64,000 nucleotides of DNA from assembly GCF_014203045.1 (NCBI RefSeq), contig NZ_JACHIF010000007.1, forward strand, positions 277,037-341,036. The letters are read 5' to 3'. Origin of the DNA: Prosthecobacter dejongeii. GTDB taxonomy: Bacteria; Verrucomicrobiota; Verrucomicrobiia; Verrucomicrobiales; Verrucomicrobiaceae. Position numbers and translations under genes: made by a program. This document shows, in pieces, positions 37,150 to 46,356 of this stretch (position 1 is the first letter of the stretch; every line of letters starts with the position of its first letter). A model generated the notes under the pieces. It had not been told where the DNA came from. It did not search any database and was given only the letters and a program-made list of their open reading frames with translations.

Positions 37150-38328
37150 ATGTCCCATCCCTCCAGCCAATTCAGCGCCCCGAAGTCCTACGTCGGCACC
37201 TGGGTAGCCACTTTGTTGCTGATCGTCGGTTTTGTCATCGGCCTGCTGATCTTCCCTCCCATGTTTGAAAAACCCTCCGCAGAAGCTTCCAGCGGGGTGC
37301 TTTTTATCGGTCGTTTTCATCCGATTCTCCTGCACATGCCAGTGGGCGCTTTAGGGTTGCTTTGCATCATGGAACTGGCCTGTTTGACCCGCAGTGGTGA
37401 GGAAAAGCTAGGCCCTGCAGCTCTACTGACTCTTTGGGTAGGGGCCGCTGGTTCGGTGGCAGCCGTGCTGGCAGGGATTATGCTTTCTCGCGAAGGCGGG
37501 TATGAAGGTGGCAATTTCACCCTTCACCAAACCTTGGCCTTGGTTGGCACTGCGGGTGTATTGCTGGCCTTGGTCGTCCGCATCATGGCGATGGGGCAGG
37601 GAAGCCAGGAGCTACTTCACGGCTATCGGGCTGTATTCTTTCTCTCTTTTGGCGTCATGGGCCTGGGGGCCCACTTCGGTGGCAATATGTCTCATGGCAG
37701 CAAGTTCCTCACGGAGCACGCACCGGAGCCGATGAAGAGCCAGATGATCGGGATGGAAAAATGGATGCTCGGCTTTGTCGAAAAACCCAAGACGCCCCCC
37801 CCGGCTGCCCTACCGCCTACGGCCCCACCAGCATTGCCCAATCCCGATCCGACCAAGCCCTCGACGAATGCTCCGACGGCCACGGTCACGCCACCAGCAC
37901 CTCCCTCAACAACACCCGTTTTAGGGGGCATCGCTCCACCAATCATGGCAGGCACCGACAAACTGGTCTTTCAGCATGTCATCCTCCCGATTCTGGAAGC
38001 CAAGTGCAACAAGTGCCACAATGAGGAGAAGTCCAAAGGAGATCTCCGAATGGATAGCTTTGAAATGGTCATGAAAGGTGGAGAAAACGGTGCCAACATC
38101 GTCCCCGGTAAACCCGCCGAAAGTCTCAGTATCCAACGTATCGATCTCCCAGCCGACGATGACGAACACATGCCTCCCGACGGCAAAGATCAACTCACAC
38201 CGGAAGAAACCACGCTTCTACGCTGGTGGGTGCAACAAGGTGCCTCCGCGACTCTAAAAGTCGCTGAGGCTAAGTTCCCGGCTGAAACCCAGGCCACCGT
38301 GGACGTTGTCTTGAAAGGACAGCCCTAG
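37150..38328 (+). CDS. Membrane protein with C-terminal PSCyt1 cytochrome domain
   Basis: 392 residues. An N-terminal part with five or six TM segments (about residues 18-36, 54-76, 90-111, 127-146, 161-178) resembles DUF2231-type membrane proteins, FHPILLHMPVGALGL being the typical start. A proline/alanine/threonine-rich linker (about 214-262) leads to a Planctomycete-type cytochrome C with CNKCH (Cys286, Cys289, His290) and the methionine region DDDEHMPPDGKDQLT. The haem domain should face the periplasm on a flexible tether. The next gene has the same cytochrome module, 47 bases downstream, so the pair is probably one transcript. Confidence 0.86.
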   Translation: MSHPSSQFSAPKSYVGTWVATLLLIVGFVIGLLIFPPMFEKPSAEASSGVLFIGRFHPILLHMPVGALGLLCIMELACLTRSGEEKLGPAALLTLWVGAAGSVAAVLAGIMLSREGGYEGGNFTLHQTLALVGTAGVLLALVVRIMAMGQGSQELLHGYRAVFFLSFGVMGLGAHFGGNMSHGSKFLTEHAPEPMKSQMIGMEKWMLGFVEKPKTPPPAALPPTAPPALPNPDPTKPSTNAPTATVTPPAPPSTTPVLGGIAPPIMAGTDKLVFQHVILPILEAKCNKCHNEEKSKGDLRMDSFEMVMKGGENGANIVPGKPAESLSIQRIDLPADDDEHMPPDGKDQLTPEETTLLRWWVQQGASATLKVAEAKFPAETQATVDVVLKGQP

Positions 38329-38375
38329 TTGCAGCGAACTGTCTCCCTACACTTTCTCATTCTTTCCCCTCACGT

Positions 38376-40232
38376 ATGCGACTTCGTCCCCACCTTTTCT
38401 GCCTTTTGGCGTTGGCCTCTGCCGTCCTTGCGGCTGACCAGCCTGCTGCTGATCCTGCCATCAAAGCAGTTTTAGACAAAGTGAATGCTACGGGTGCATC
38501 CCTCATGCCGGTGGCTGCCGATGGTAAAACCTATCGTTTCACGGCCCTGAATGTAGCCAAGGAATTCACCGATGCCGGCTTGGCTGCCCTCGCCCCCATT
38601 GCGGAAAAAATCACCTCAGTAGATCTGGCCCGTACCAAAGTCACCGATGCAGGACTTGTCGGCTTAACGGGGATGAAAAACCTGACTGAGCTACACCTAG
38701 AAAACACCGGCATTACCGATGCAGGATTGGATCACTTGAAAGGCCTCGGCTCATTAGAATACCTGAATCTTTACAACACCAAGGTCACCGATGCTGGGGC
38801 GAAAAAATTGGCAGAATTTCCAAAGCTCAAAGCACTCTATTTGTGGCAGACTGGCGTGACGAAAGCCGGCGTTGCCCAGATCAAAGCGAAGTTGCCCACG
38901 GCCCAGATTAATACTGGCTGGACCGCAGAAGACGATGCAAAGGCTGTCGCCGTAGCGGCTCCGCCCGCAGTCGCGGCGACGAAACCCGCAGCCCCTGTTC
39001 CTGCTGCTGCCAAACCTGCAGACGCCCCTAAAGCAGCCCCTGCCGCCGCTGGTGCAAAATTAGATCCTGCCATCGCCGCGAAAGCCGTTGTTTATAAAGA
39101 CGTCATCGCCCCGATTCTCGAAGCCAAGTGTGTGAGCTGCCACGGAGCGGAGAAAAAGAAAGGCAAGCTGCAACTGCATGAATTCGCCGCCATCATGAAG
39201 GGCGGGAGCGAAGGTGACGTGAATGTCGTACCTGGAAAGCCCGACGACAGCCTGCTTCTCGCGCGAATCAAACTCCCAGACGATGATGATGAGCACATGC
39301 CACCGAGCGATGAACCGCAAGTCACCAAAGAAGAGTTGGCACTGTTGAAGTGGTGGATCGCTGCAGGAGCTTCTGACACCGCCACGGTCGCTGCGGCGAA
39401 GCCAACTCCTGATGTGGAGAGCGCTCTCTCTGCCTTGTTAGGCAAAAACGCTCCGAAAACCTCTGCTCCTAAGGTGGTCAAAGAAGAAAAACCCAAGGCT
39501 AAACCTCTCACCGAAGCTGAGAAAAAGCAGGGCGCTGAAATCACGGCGAAGATCCAATCTCTCAATGCTTCCCTGATGCCTCTGGCTCAAGACACGGAGC
39601 AACTTCGCCTCAGTGTCATCAACGCCACAGACAAGTTTGGAGATCAAGAACTCGCTCTGCTAGCCCCCATAGCTACTCACATCGTCTGGGTGGATCTCGC
39701 CCGCAGCAAGGTAACCGACGCCGCAGCCGAGACCTTGTCCAAAATGTCCTCGCTGGAGCGACTTCACCTTGAAAATACCAAGGTAACAGACGCAGGGTTG
39801 GCCAAGCTAGCCTCACTTCAGAAGCTTGAATATCTGAACCTCTACGGCACTAAAACCACAGATGCAGGCATTGCCAAACTAGCCGCCGCTAAGGGCTTGA
39901 AAAAACTTTTTGTCTGGCAGACCGGCGTGACGCAAGCGGGAGCGAAAGCCCTGGAAGGGCAACTCCCAGGACTGAAGGTCAATGTCGGCCTCAGCGAAGC
40001 GGAAATTGCCAAACTTACCGCCGCTCCCCCGGTGCCCCCTGCAGCTTCTACTCCCCCTAAAAAAGAAGAGCCTAAAAAAGACGCGCCGAAGCCAGAAGCG
40101 AAGAAATCCGAAGCCAAACCTGCAGTAGCTCCACCTGTGGCGAAACCTGTGCCAGCAGCCAAAGCGGATGCGCCCCCGCCTGCAAAACCCGCTGACGCAA
40201 AGCCACCAGCTCCCGCACCTAAAGCCAATTGA
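38376..40232 (+). CDS. Exported cytochrome with duplicated leucine-rich-repeat domains
   Basis: 618 residues with a signal peptide (1-20). Domain order: leucine-rich repeat block 1 (about residues 25-180), an Ala/Pro linker, a PSCyt1 cytochrome with CVSCH (Cys252, Cys255, His256) and DDDDEHMPPSDEP, a linker, LRR block 2 (about 378-545), and a Lys/Pro/Ala-rich tail of some 70 residues. The two LRR blocks are clear copies: both contain NASLMP-like starts, VDLAR(T/S)KVTDA, LE(R)LHLENT and LWQTGVT/VWQTGVT. The molecule is thus symmetric around its haem. LRRs suggest protein or polysaccharide binding; the redox role is inferred. Confidence 0.88.
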   Translation: MRLRPHLFCLLALASAVLAADQPAADPAIKAVLDKVNATGASLMPVAADGKTYRFTALNVAKEFTDAGLAALAPIAEKITSVDLARTKVTDAGLVGLTGMKNLTELHLENTGITDAGLDHLKGLGSLEYLNLYNTKVTDAGAKKLAEFPKLKALYLWQTGVTKAGVAQIKAKLPTAQINTGWTAEDDAKAVAVAAPPAVAATKPAAPVPAAAKPADAPKAAPAAAGAKLDPAIAAKAVVYKDVIAPILEAKCVSCHGAEKKKGKLQLHEFAAIMKGGSEGDVNVVPGKPDDSLLLARIKLPDDDDEHMPPSDEPQVTKEELALLKWWIAAGASDTATVAAAKPTPDVESALSALLGKNAPKTSAPKVVKEEKPKAKPLTEAEKKQGAEITAKIQSLNASLMPLAQDTEQLRLSVINATDKFGDQELALLAPIATHIVWVDLARSKVTDAAAETLSKMSSLERLHLENTKVTDAGLAKLASLQKLEYLNLYGTKTTDAGIAKLAAAKGLKKLFVWQTGVTQAGAKALEGQLPGLKVNVGLSEAEIAKLTAAPPVPPAASTPPKKEEPKKDAPKPEAKKSEAKPAVAPPVAKPVPAAKADAPPPAKPADAKPPAPAPKAN

Positions 40233-40270
40233 GGCGGATGGACTTTTGAGTCCTCCTGTCTAAGTTTCCT

Positions 40271-40318
40271 GAACGCCGTTCTTGCGCGAACCAAAGGCAA
40301 ACGGCGTTCGTTCGTTTA
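40271..40318 (+). terminator. Hairpin after the LRR-cytochrome gene
   Basis: A perfect 10-bp inverted repeat, GAACGCCGTT (40271-40280) with AACGGCGTTC (40300-40309), loop 19 bases, followed by GTTCGTTT. It is 38 bases beyond the stop. The T content is low, so it may be a weak terminator or an mRNA-stabilising stem. Confidence 0.55.
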
Positions 40319-40333
40319 ACAGACAAACCTGTC

Positions 40334-41020
40334 ATGATGTCCCCCCATTCCAGTAAAGCCGCAACCAAGCTGGCCTTCTTTTCTTTCATCGGCCTAACCA
40401 TGGCTTTGTTTTCGTGCAAACGACTGGAGGAGCGTGAGCCCATCACGGAATCGCGGGAACTTTCTCAGTATGCTCGCAAGCAGCTTGTGGACATCCGCAG
40501 TGCAGATCGCTTTTATGACCAGGAAGCACCTGCGGAAGATCCCAATGCTCCCCAGCAGCATCCTTTGGTCTGGGTGACGCCTGAAGGCTGGTCTGAAAAG
40601 CCATCCTCACAGATGCGTTTGATTGATTTTAGCTTTGGTCCGAATGGAGAAGGGGAATGTTACCTCTCGGCACTGCCGGGTCCTGCGGGTGGGCTCGCCG
40701 CCAATATCAATCGTTGGCGAAGCCAGATTGGTGCCTCGTCTTTGACCGATGAGGAAATCGACAAGCTGCCGCGCAAAAACTTCCTGGGTGGCCCTGCTCA
40801 TTTTGTCAGTGTGGATGGCAGCTTCAAAGGCATGGGAGATGCCGCTTCGGCAAAGCAGGATTACCGCCTCCTCGGTCTCATCCATCAGGCCAGCGAGCTC
40901 ACCCTCTTCATTAAGATGACGGGCCCTAAAGCTCTCATCGAAGAGAATGCAGCCAAGTTTGATGCCTTCTGCCAGTCAGTTCAGTTCCGTAAAAAAGCAG
41001 AAAAGATTCCATCGCATTGA
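40334..41020 (+). CDS. Putative lipoprotein of unknown function
   Basis: 228 residues. The N terminus has a hydrophobic segment ending LFSC, which fits a lipobox with Cys30 or so as the lipidated residue, so it is likely anchored in a membrane. The body (HPLVWVTPEGWSEKPSSQMRLIDFSFGP, then YLSALPGPAGGLAANINRWRSQIG) resembles small planctomycete/verrucomicrobial proteins seen beside cytochrome c maturation genes. No catalytic motif recognised. It lies 48 bases before the resB-like gene and is probably co-transcribed with it. Confidence 0.75.
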   Translation: MMSPHSSKAATKLAFFSFIGLTMALFSCKRLEEREPITESRELSQYARKQLVDIRSADRFYDQEAPAEDPNAPQQHPLVWVTPEGWSEKPSSQMRLIDFSFGPNGEGECYLSALPGPAGGLAANINRWRSQIGASSLTDEEIDKLPRKNFLGGPAHFVSVDGSFKGMGDAASAKQDYRLLGLIHQASELTLFIKMTGPKALIEENAAKFDAFCQSVQFRKKAEKIPSH

Positions 41021-41068
41021 TGCGCCCCCTCGTTCTTCGCTGAAACGCCATTTCCGCCCTTTTCCACC

Positions 41069-42388
41069 GTGTCTGCACCCGCCTCCATTCCCTCTCGTAT
41101 CATTGCATTTCTGAGCTCCTTCGGCCTTGCCGCCGTCGTGCTGGGGCTTCTCCTCATCTTGACGTTTTTAGGCACCCTGGAGCAGGCTGAATATGGCCTC
41201 GTCGCCAGTCAGGAACGTTACTTTGAATCCGTATTTGTGGACCGCATTGACATCGGGGCCTGCTGGCGCGCTCTGGCCTTTGATCACTACTGGAACATCG
41301 GCAACGTCATCCTGCCTGTAAACATTCTGCCGGGTGGTTATCTACTGATGGCCATCCTTTTTGTGAACATGTTCCTGGGCGGCCTCATTCGCATTCGCAA
41401 ATCCCCCCGCACCATCGGTGTCGTCATCTCCCACTTCGCCATCCTGTTCATGATCGCTGCCGGCGCCGTGACCTATCACTTTGCCAAAGAAGGCATCCTC
41501 AATCTTACCGAAGGCCAGACGCACGACGAATTCCAGAGCTTCCATGAGCGAGTCATTGAGATCGAAGCCGTCAAACCAGCCGGAGAAAAAAGAACCGCGC
41601 TGGTCATTGATCAGCGGCTATTCACGGATCTCAGCAACAGCAGCGACCATGGCAAGGCACGCACTTTCACTCACGAAAGTCTCCCCTTTGACCTCGTCAT
41701 CACCAACTGGAAACAGCATGCCGAGCCCAAGCGCGCTACCGATGTTACCCGTGGCGATGCTGTCGATGGCTACTTCATCCAGGCGCTCTCCCGCATAGAC
41801 CCACGCACCAGCCAACTCCTTGCCGATGAAGCCCTCTCCCAGGCCTGCATCGCCATCGCCAAGGACAAAAAGACCGGCGCTGAGCAAAAAGGCATTTTGT
41901 GGGAGTTTGCAGCAGCTCCCTGGACAGCCACCTTTGGTGACCAGAAGTACCTCATCAATATTGGCCGTCGCAGTTACCGCCTGCCTTTTGCCATTCGTCT
42001 GGATCACACGGAGCAGGAAAAACACCCTGGTACCGAACGCGCCCGCCGTTTCACTAGCAAGGTCACCAAGCTGCATGGCCCGCGTGAGGAAAAGCGCGTC
42101 ATCACCATGAATGAGCCCGTGCGTGGCGAAGGGTATGCCCTTTTCCAGTCCAGCTTTGACGATGGCACCGCTTCCAATGCCGGCGGGGTCAAGCGCTCAG
42201 GATTTCAGGTCGTGGAAAATCCATCGGATCACTGGCCTCTCATTTCCTGCATCATCGTTTCCATCGGCCTTCTCATTCACTTCATGATGATGCTCTCCCG
42301 CGCCATGAAATGGAATCCCTGGATCGCCGTCACCAACACGCTTCTCATCGTCACGGCAGGTTTCGTCATTGCCTACTGGAAGCTCTAA
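41069..42388 (+). CDS. ResB-like cytochrome c maturation protein
   Basis: 439 residues from a GTG start. TM segments near residues 11-33, 87-106, 118-138 and two near the C terminus (SCIIVSIGLLIHFMMML and TLLIVTAGFVIAYW) enclose a large extracytoplasmic domain, as in ResB/Ccs1 of system II cytochrome c biogenesis. Together with CcsA it delivers and attaches haem to apocytochromes. The CcsA gene follows 22 bases later. The two cytochrome genes just upstream are probable substrates. The family call rests on layout and neighbour rather than on strong motifs. Confidence 0.82.
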   Translation: MSAPASIPSRIIAFLSSFGLAAVVLGLLLILTFLGTLEQAEYGLVASQERYFESVFVDRIDIGACWRALAFDHYWNIGNVILPVNILPGGYLLMAILFVNMFLGGLIRIRKSPRTIGVVISHFAILFMIAAGAVTYHFAKEGILNLTEGQTHDEFQSFHERVIEIEAVKPAGEKRTALVIDQRLFTDLSNSSDHGKARTFTHESLPFDLVITNWKQHAEPKRATDVTRGDAVDGYFIQALSRIDPRTSQLLADEALSQACIAIAKDKKTGAEQKGILWEFAAAPWTATFGDQKYLINIGRRSYRLPFAIRLDHTEQEKHPGTERARRFTSKVTKLHGPREEKRVITMNEPVRGEGYALFQSSFDDGTASNAGGVKRSGFQVVENPSDHWPLISCIIVSIGLLIHFMMMLSRAMKWNPWIAVTNTLLIVTAGFVIAYWKL

Positions 42389-42410
42389 ATCCTTCGCCCC
42401 TGAAATTTGT

Positions 42411-44417
42411 ATGTCTTCCATTCCATCTCTCCGCGCTTGGGTCGCATCTTCGATGCTGGCCCTCGCATCGGTGGCCCCTGCTAAAGAATTACCTCCTCTG
42501 GATCTCTTTCGCGACCCGGAAATCACCCGGCTTTTTGAGTCTCTTCCCGTTCAGGAAGGCGGCCGCATCAAGCCACTCCTAAAGATGGCCAATGTGCGCC
42601 TTCAGGCCTCACGTGCTTTACAAAGCATCTGGCTAACTGAGAGCGGCGAATCCGACGGCAAACCTTTAGTGGACCCTGCCACTCAGAAGCCGTTGCTCAC
42701 CGAAAAGGGCAAACCCATCAAGCTCACTTCCGTCCAATGGCTGCTGATGAGTTGGTTCCGCCCAGACATTGGCCGTACGGTGCCATTGTTTAAAGTGGAT
42801 AACTCCTCTGCCGTTGCGGAACTCGGATTGGATACACGTGCTAAGCGGTCCCAATACACCTATCAGGAGATCGAACCTGCTCGTGAAGTCCTGATGCAGA
42901 AAATGACGGAGTATCGGCAGATCCCCGCCAAGGAACAGACGCCTGAGCAGCGCATCATTGTCGAGCTCGCTGCCAAGTATCTCGACTATGACATGATCAT
43001 GGGGCACTTTGATTTCATCCGCTCCCCTGTGGGTGAAAATGCAGATAAACTGCCACCCGAAATCCCCCAGCCACTGCGTCTTTCCAAAAGTCTGCCAGAT
43101 GTTGCCAAGACTCTCACCAGTGGTGGCCCTCCCATGCAAATTCCATGGTTTCGCGACTTCGCCCAGGCGGCCTTGGGCGCGATGATGAGCGGAAATCCCG
43201 AAGGCCAGCTCCGCATTTTCCCCTCCAGTGACAAAACCATTGAGGTCTGGCATGGTCCCGGAGAAATGATTTTTGGCGCCGTGAATGGCAGCGTCAACCC
43301 CACCCCTGAACAGCTCCAGTGGTTGGCGCTTTATGAGGATTTGTACCTCGCCTTACCAGACGCGGCCAAGTTCAAAGCCACGGCTGAGATGCTGGTATCC
43401 AAAGTCAAGGCAGCCGCCCAAGAGCGTGGCGAAGGTCAGTTTGTCAATCTAGAGATTCAGTCCATCAAAGCGGATTACTTCTTTTATGCTCAGTGGCTGT
43501 TCGTCCTGGGATTGATTGGCGTCGGCCTCACCTGGATTTCCCCAGGTGCTCGGCTTGATAAAATAGGTCGCTGCATCGCCTGGGGGTTCCTTGGTCTTGC
43601 CACAGCACTCACGGTGACAGGCGTCATTCTGCGCTGCATCATCATGCAACGCCCTCCCATTGCCACCTTGTATGAAACCATCCTGTTCATTGGCGCTTCC
43701 TGTGCTTTTTTTGGCCTAATCTCAGAGTGGATTTCAAAGCGTGGTCTTGGTCTCCTAATTGCCGGTCTAGCTGGCGGCGGCTGCATGTTCCTCGCCATCC
43801 AATTTGATACCGCTGATGCGACGGATAACCTCCAGCAGCTCCAGGCCGTGTTGATCACTAACTTCTGGCTCTCCACCCACGTGCCCATCATCAATCTTGG
43901 TTACGCCGCATGCATGGTTGCCACCCTGATCTCCATGAAATACTTCGTTCAGCGGATTTTTGGGCAAGTGAAGACCGGAGATGATGAAGCCCGTTTCATG
44001 ACCCGCACGGCCTACGGATTCGTTTGTTTTGGTCTCCTTCTTTCCTTGGTTGGGACCGTGCTTGGTGGGATCTGGGCCAACTACAGCTGGGGACGCTTTT
44101 GGGGCTGGGATCCAAAGGAAAACGGTGCTCTCATGATCGTCCTCATGTGCCTCGTCATTCTGCATGCCCGCCTGGGTGGCTACATTCGGGAGATCGGCCT
44201 GCATTGCTGTAACTTGATTCTGGGCTGCATCGTCATCTTCTCTTGGTTCGGGGTTAATCAATTGGGGGTCGGCCTGCATGCTTATGGTTTTACCGATGGC
44301 ACTTGGCCAAAGATCTACAGCTTCTGGGCCATCCAAATGCTGTTGCTGACATACGGCCTGATTCTGGCTTACCTAGAAGGACGGAAATCAGCCTCGGTTA
44401 AGACATCTGCGGCCTAA
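42411..44417 (+). CDS. ccsA: CcsA/CcsB haem exporter-ligase, cytochrome c maturation
   Basis: 668 residues. The first 350 residues form an extracytoplasmic domain after a short signal-like segment; about eight TM segments follow. The diagnostic tryptophan-rich haem-binding loop is WGRFWGWDPKENGAL near residue 570, with conserved histidines in flanking loops. It partners ResB in system II maturation, holding haem for covalent attachment to CXXCH sites. The start at 42411 gives MSSIPSLRAW; the frame is open slightly further up inside the resB end. The long N-terminal domain suggests a fusion relative to short CcsA proteins. Confidence 0.9.
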   Translation: MSSIPSLRAWVASSMLALASVAPAKELPPLDLFRDPEITRLFESLPVQEGGRIKPLLKMANVRLQASRALQSIWLTESGESDGKPLVDPATQKPLLTEKGKPIKLTSVQWLLMSWFRPDIGRTVPLFKVDNSSAVAELGLDTRAKRSQYTYQEIEPAREVLMQKMTEYRQIPAKEQTPEQRIIVELAAKYLDYDMIMGHFDFIRSPVGENADKLPPEIPQPLRLSKSLPDVAKTLTSGGPPMQIPWFRDFAQAALGAMMSGNPEGQLRIFPSSDKTIEVWHGPGEMIFGAVNGSVNPTPEQLQWLALYEDLYLALPDAAKFKATAEMLVSKVKAAAQERGEGQFVNLEIQSIKADYFFYAQWLFVLGLIGVGLTWISPGARLDKIGRCIAWGFLGLATALTVTGVILRCIIMQRPPIATLYETILFIGASCAFFGLISEWISKRGLGLLIAGLAGGGCMFLAIQFDTADATDNLQQLQAVLITNFWLSTHVPIINLGYAACMVATLISMKYFVQRIFGQVKTGDDEARFMTRTAYGFVCFGLLLSLVGTVLGGIWANYSWGRFWGWDPKENGALMIVLMCLVILHARLGGYIREIGLHCCNLILGCIVIFSWFGVNQLGVGLHAYGFTDGTWPKIYSFWAIQMLLLTYGLILAYLEGRKSASVKTSAA

Positions 44418-44457
44418 AATCCTCCACTTAACTGGATCGTTCCAAATACCTTCCTTC

Positions 44458-45267
44458 ATGAATATTCCCCTCGAAGATCTGTTTAACGACGTCGTGAACA
44501 AAGCCCAGCGTGGTCTCGGCTACTCCACGGATGCTTTGGCGGATCGAATCGGAATTGCCGCTGCATCCATCGAAGCCACCAAAGAAGGTGCAACGGACGC
44601 TTCCATATTACTCAAACTCGCAGCCGCACTAGGACTGCATGGACCATCTCTGGCGGAAATGTCGGATCAGGCTTGGTATCCAAATCCGGTGGAAGTGGAG
44701 GGCCTTGCTCAATTCAACACCACTTTCCATGACATGACGGTGAATGCTTACCTTGTATGGGATCCCACCACCAAGGAAGCTGCCGCCTTTGATACTGGAG
44801 CCACAGCCCAGCCAATGGTCGAAAAAATCCGCGAGCTTGGCCTCACGCTCCGCTACCTCTTCCTCACTCACACACACCCAGATCATGTGGCAGACATCGC
44901 CACACTGAACGCTCCTGCGATTCTCATCAGCGACCTTGAGCCTCACCCAGAGGCTCAAGGTTTCACCCCAGGCAGTCAGTGGCAGCTCGGTAGCCTCAGC
45001 ATTTCATCGCGCACCACCAATGGTCATTCCAAAGGCGGTACGACTTATGTTATCGAAGGTTTAGCCCAGCCAGTCGCCATCGTGGGAGATGCTCTTTTTG
45101 CGAGTTCCATGGGCGGGGGGGCCGTGTCTTTTACGGATGCCTTGGCGACTAACCGCAGCCAGATCTTCACTCTTTTGAATGAGACAATCGTTTGCCCTGG
45201 CCATGGTCCGATGACCACCGTGGGTGAAGAGAAGGCCCACAATCCGTTTTACCCAGAGTTTAAGTAA
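44458..45267 (+). CDS. Metallo-beta-lactamase-fold hydrolase with N-terminal helix-turn-helix
   Basis: 269 residues. Residues 1-68 look like an XRE-type helix-turn-helix (STDALADRIGIAAASIEATKEG, then LLKLAAALGLHG). The rest is an MBL domain with THTHPDH (His138, His140, Asp142, His143), NGHSKGGTTYVIEG, GDALF and a closing PGHGPMTTVGEE, as in glyoxalase II-like hydrolases. The HTH plus MBL combination suggests a hydrolase that senses or autoregulates through DNA, but both functions are inferred. It follows ccsA by 40 bases. Confidence 0.85.
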   Translation: MNIPLEDLFNDVVNKAQRGLGYSTDALADRIGIAAASIEATKEGATDASILLKLAAALGLHGPSLAEMSDQAWYPNPVEVEGLAQFNTTFHDMTVNAYLVWDPTTKEAAAFDTGATAQPMVEKIRELGLTLRYLFLTHTHPDHVADIATLNAPAILISDLEPHPEAQGFTPGSQWQLGSLSISSRTTNGHSKGGTTYVIEGLAQPVAIVGDALFASSMGGGAVSFTDALATNRSQIFTLLNETIVCPGHGPMTTVGEEKAHNPFYPEFK

Positions 45268-45392
45268 AGTCCCGCCATCCGGGAATATTTGAAGGAAGTG
45301 GGAGGGTTGGAAAAGTCTTTGAGGGTGTCTGACAGCGAGTCCGCAAGTTTGCTCTCGACTCGACGTTGCACTCTGGCTACACCAACCCTTCC

Positions 45393-46259
45393 ATGAAGAA
45401 ACTCATTGCCCCCATTCTCACGCTCGCGCTAGCCACGGGCCTTTACCTTGCCCAGGCTGCGGAGACCACCGCTAAGCCTCTCCGTGTCCTCATCGTTGCT
45501 GGCGGTTGCTGCCATGACTACGAAAAGCAGCAGTCCATTCTCAAAGACGGCATTGAATCTCGTCTCAATGCGACTGTGGATGTGGCCTACAATCCTGACA
45601 AAACGACCAAGGCTACTTTTGAGATCTACAAAGCCAAAGATTGGGCCAAGGATTTTGATGTCATCATCCACGATGAGTGCTCGGCCGATGTCACAGATCC
45701 AGCTTATGTAGCCAACATCCTGGACGCCCACAAAGCTGGCGTACCAGCCATCAATCTCCACTGCGCCATGCACAGCTATCGCTGGGGTAACTACAAGGAA
45801 CCTGTGGCCGCAGGCAGTGACAATGCAGGCTGGTATGAATTCATTGGCCTTCAGTCCACAGGTCATGGTCCCCAGTCGCCGATTGATATCAGCTTTACCG
45901 ATGCCAGCCACCCCATCACCAAAGGCCTGGAAAACTGGACTACGATCAATGAAGAGCTCTACAACAATGTCCAAATGCTCGGTGCCAAACCACTAGCCAG
46001 TGGTCGTCAGATACAGATGCCGCGAGTGAAAAAGGGCGAGAAAGCAGATCCTAACGCCAAAGGCACAGAAGCCAATGCTGTCGTCGCCTGGACCAATGAG
46101 TACGGCCCGAAAAAGACCCGCATCTTCAGCACCACCATTGGCCATAACAATGACACCGTGTCTGACGCTCGATATTTGAACCTGATTACTCGCGCCCTCT
46201 TGTGGACTACGGGAAAACTGGCGGAAGACGGCACGGCAGCCGCTGGTTACACCAAATAA
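45393..46259 (+). CDS. Exported ThuA-domain protein
   Basis: 288 residues with a signal peptide (1-21, ending AQAAE), then a ThuA domain, a class I glutamine-amidotransferase-like fold that lacks the catalytic cysteine (LIVAGGCCHDYEKQQ, then VPAINLHCAMHSYR). ThuA proteins occur in sugar utilisation loci, and such exported versions are common in Planctomycetes and Verrucomicrobia. Landmarks: HPITKGLENW and AWTNEYGPKKTRIFSTTIGHN. The start at 45393 is an ATG with a good signal peptide; a TTG at 45366 is in frame. It is followed by a strong bidirectional terminator. Confidence 0.86.
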   Translation: MKKLIAPILTLALATGLYLAQAAETTAKPLRVLIVAGGCCHDYEKQQSILKDGIESRLNATVDVAYNPDKTTKATFEIYKAKDWAKDFDVIIHDECSADVTDPAYVANILDAHKAGVPAINLHCAMHSYRWGNYKEPVAAGSDNAGWYEFIGLQSTGHGPQSPIDISFTDASHPITKGLENWTTINEELYNNVQMLGAKPLASGRQIQMPRVKKGEKADPNAKGTEANAVVAWTNEYGPKKTRIFSTTIGHNNDTVSDARYLNLITRALLWTTGKLAEDGTAAAGYTK

Positions 46260-46287
46260 AATCAGCCTCGTTTTATCTTCACAAAAA

Positions 46288-46320
46288 AGCCCTGCACAGA
46301 TCCTGTGCAGGGCTTTTTTT
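46288..46320. terminator. Bidirectional terminator between the ThuA gene and the efflux block
   Basis: A 12-bp perfect stem, AGCCCTGCACAG (46288-46299) with CTGTGCAGGGCT (46303-46314), 3-base loop, has six or seven Ts after it on the plus strand and six As before it, so it serves both converging transcripts. Confidence 0.93.
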
Positions 46321-46356
46321 CCAATGCGACCAGAGGAAGCTCGGAGCGAATACCAC

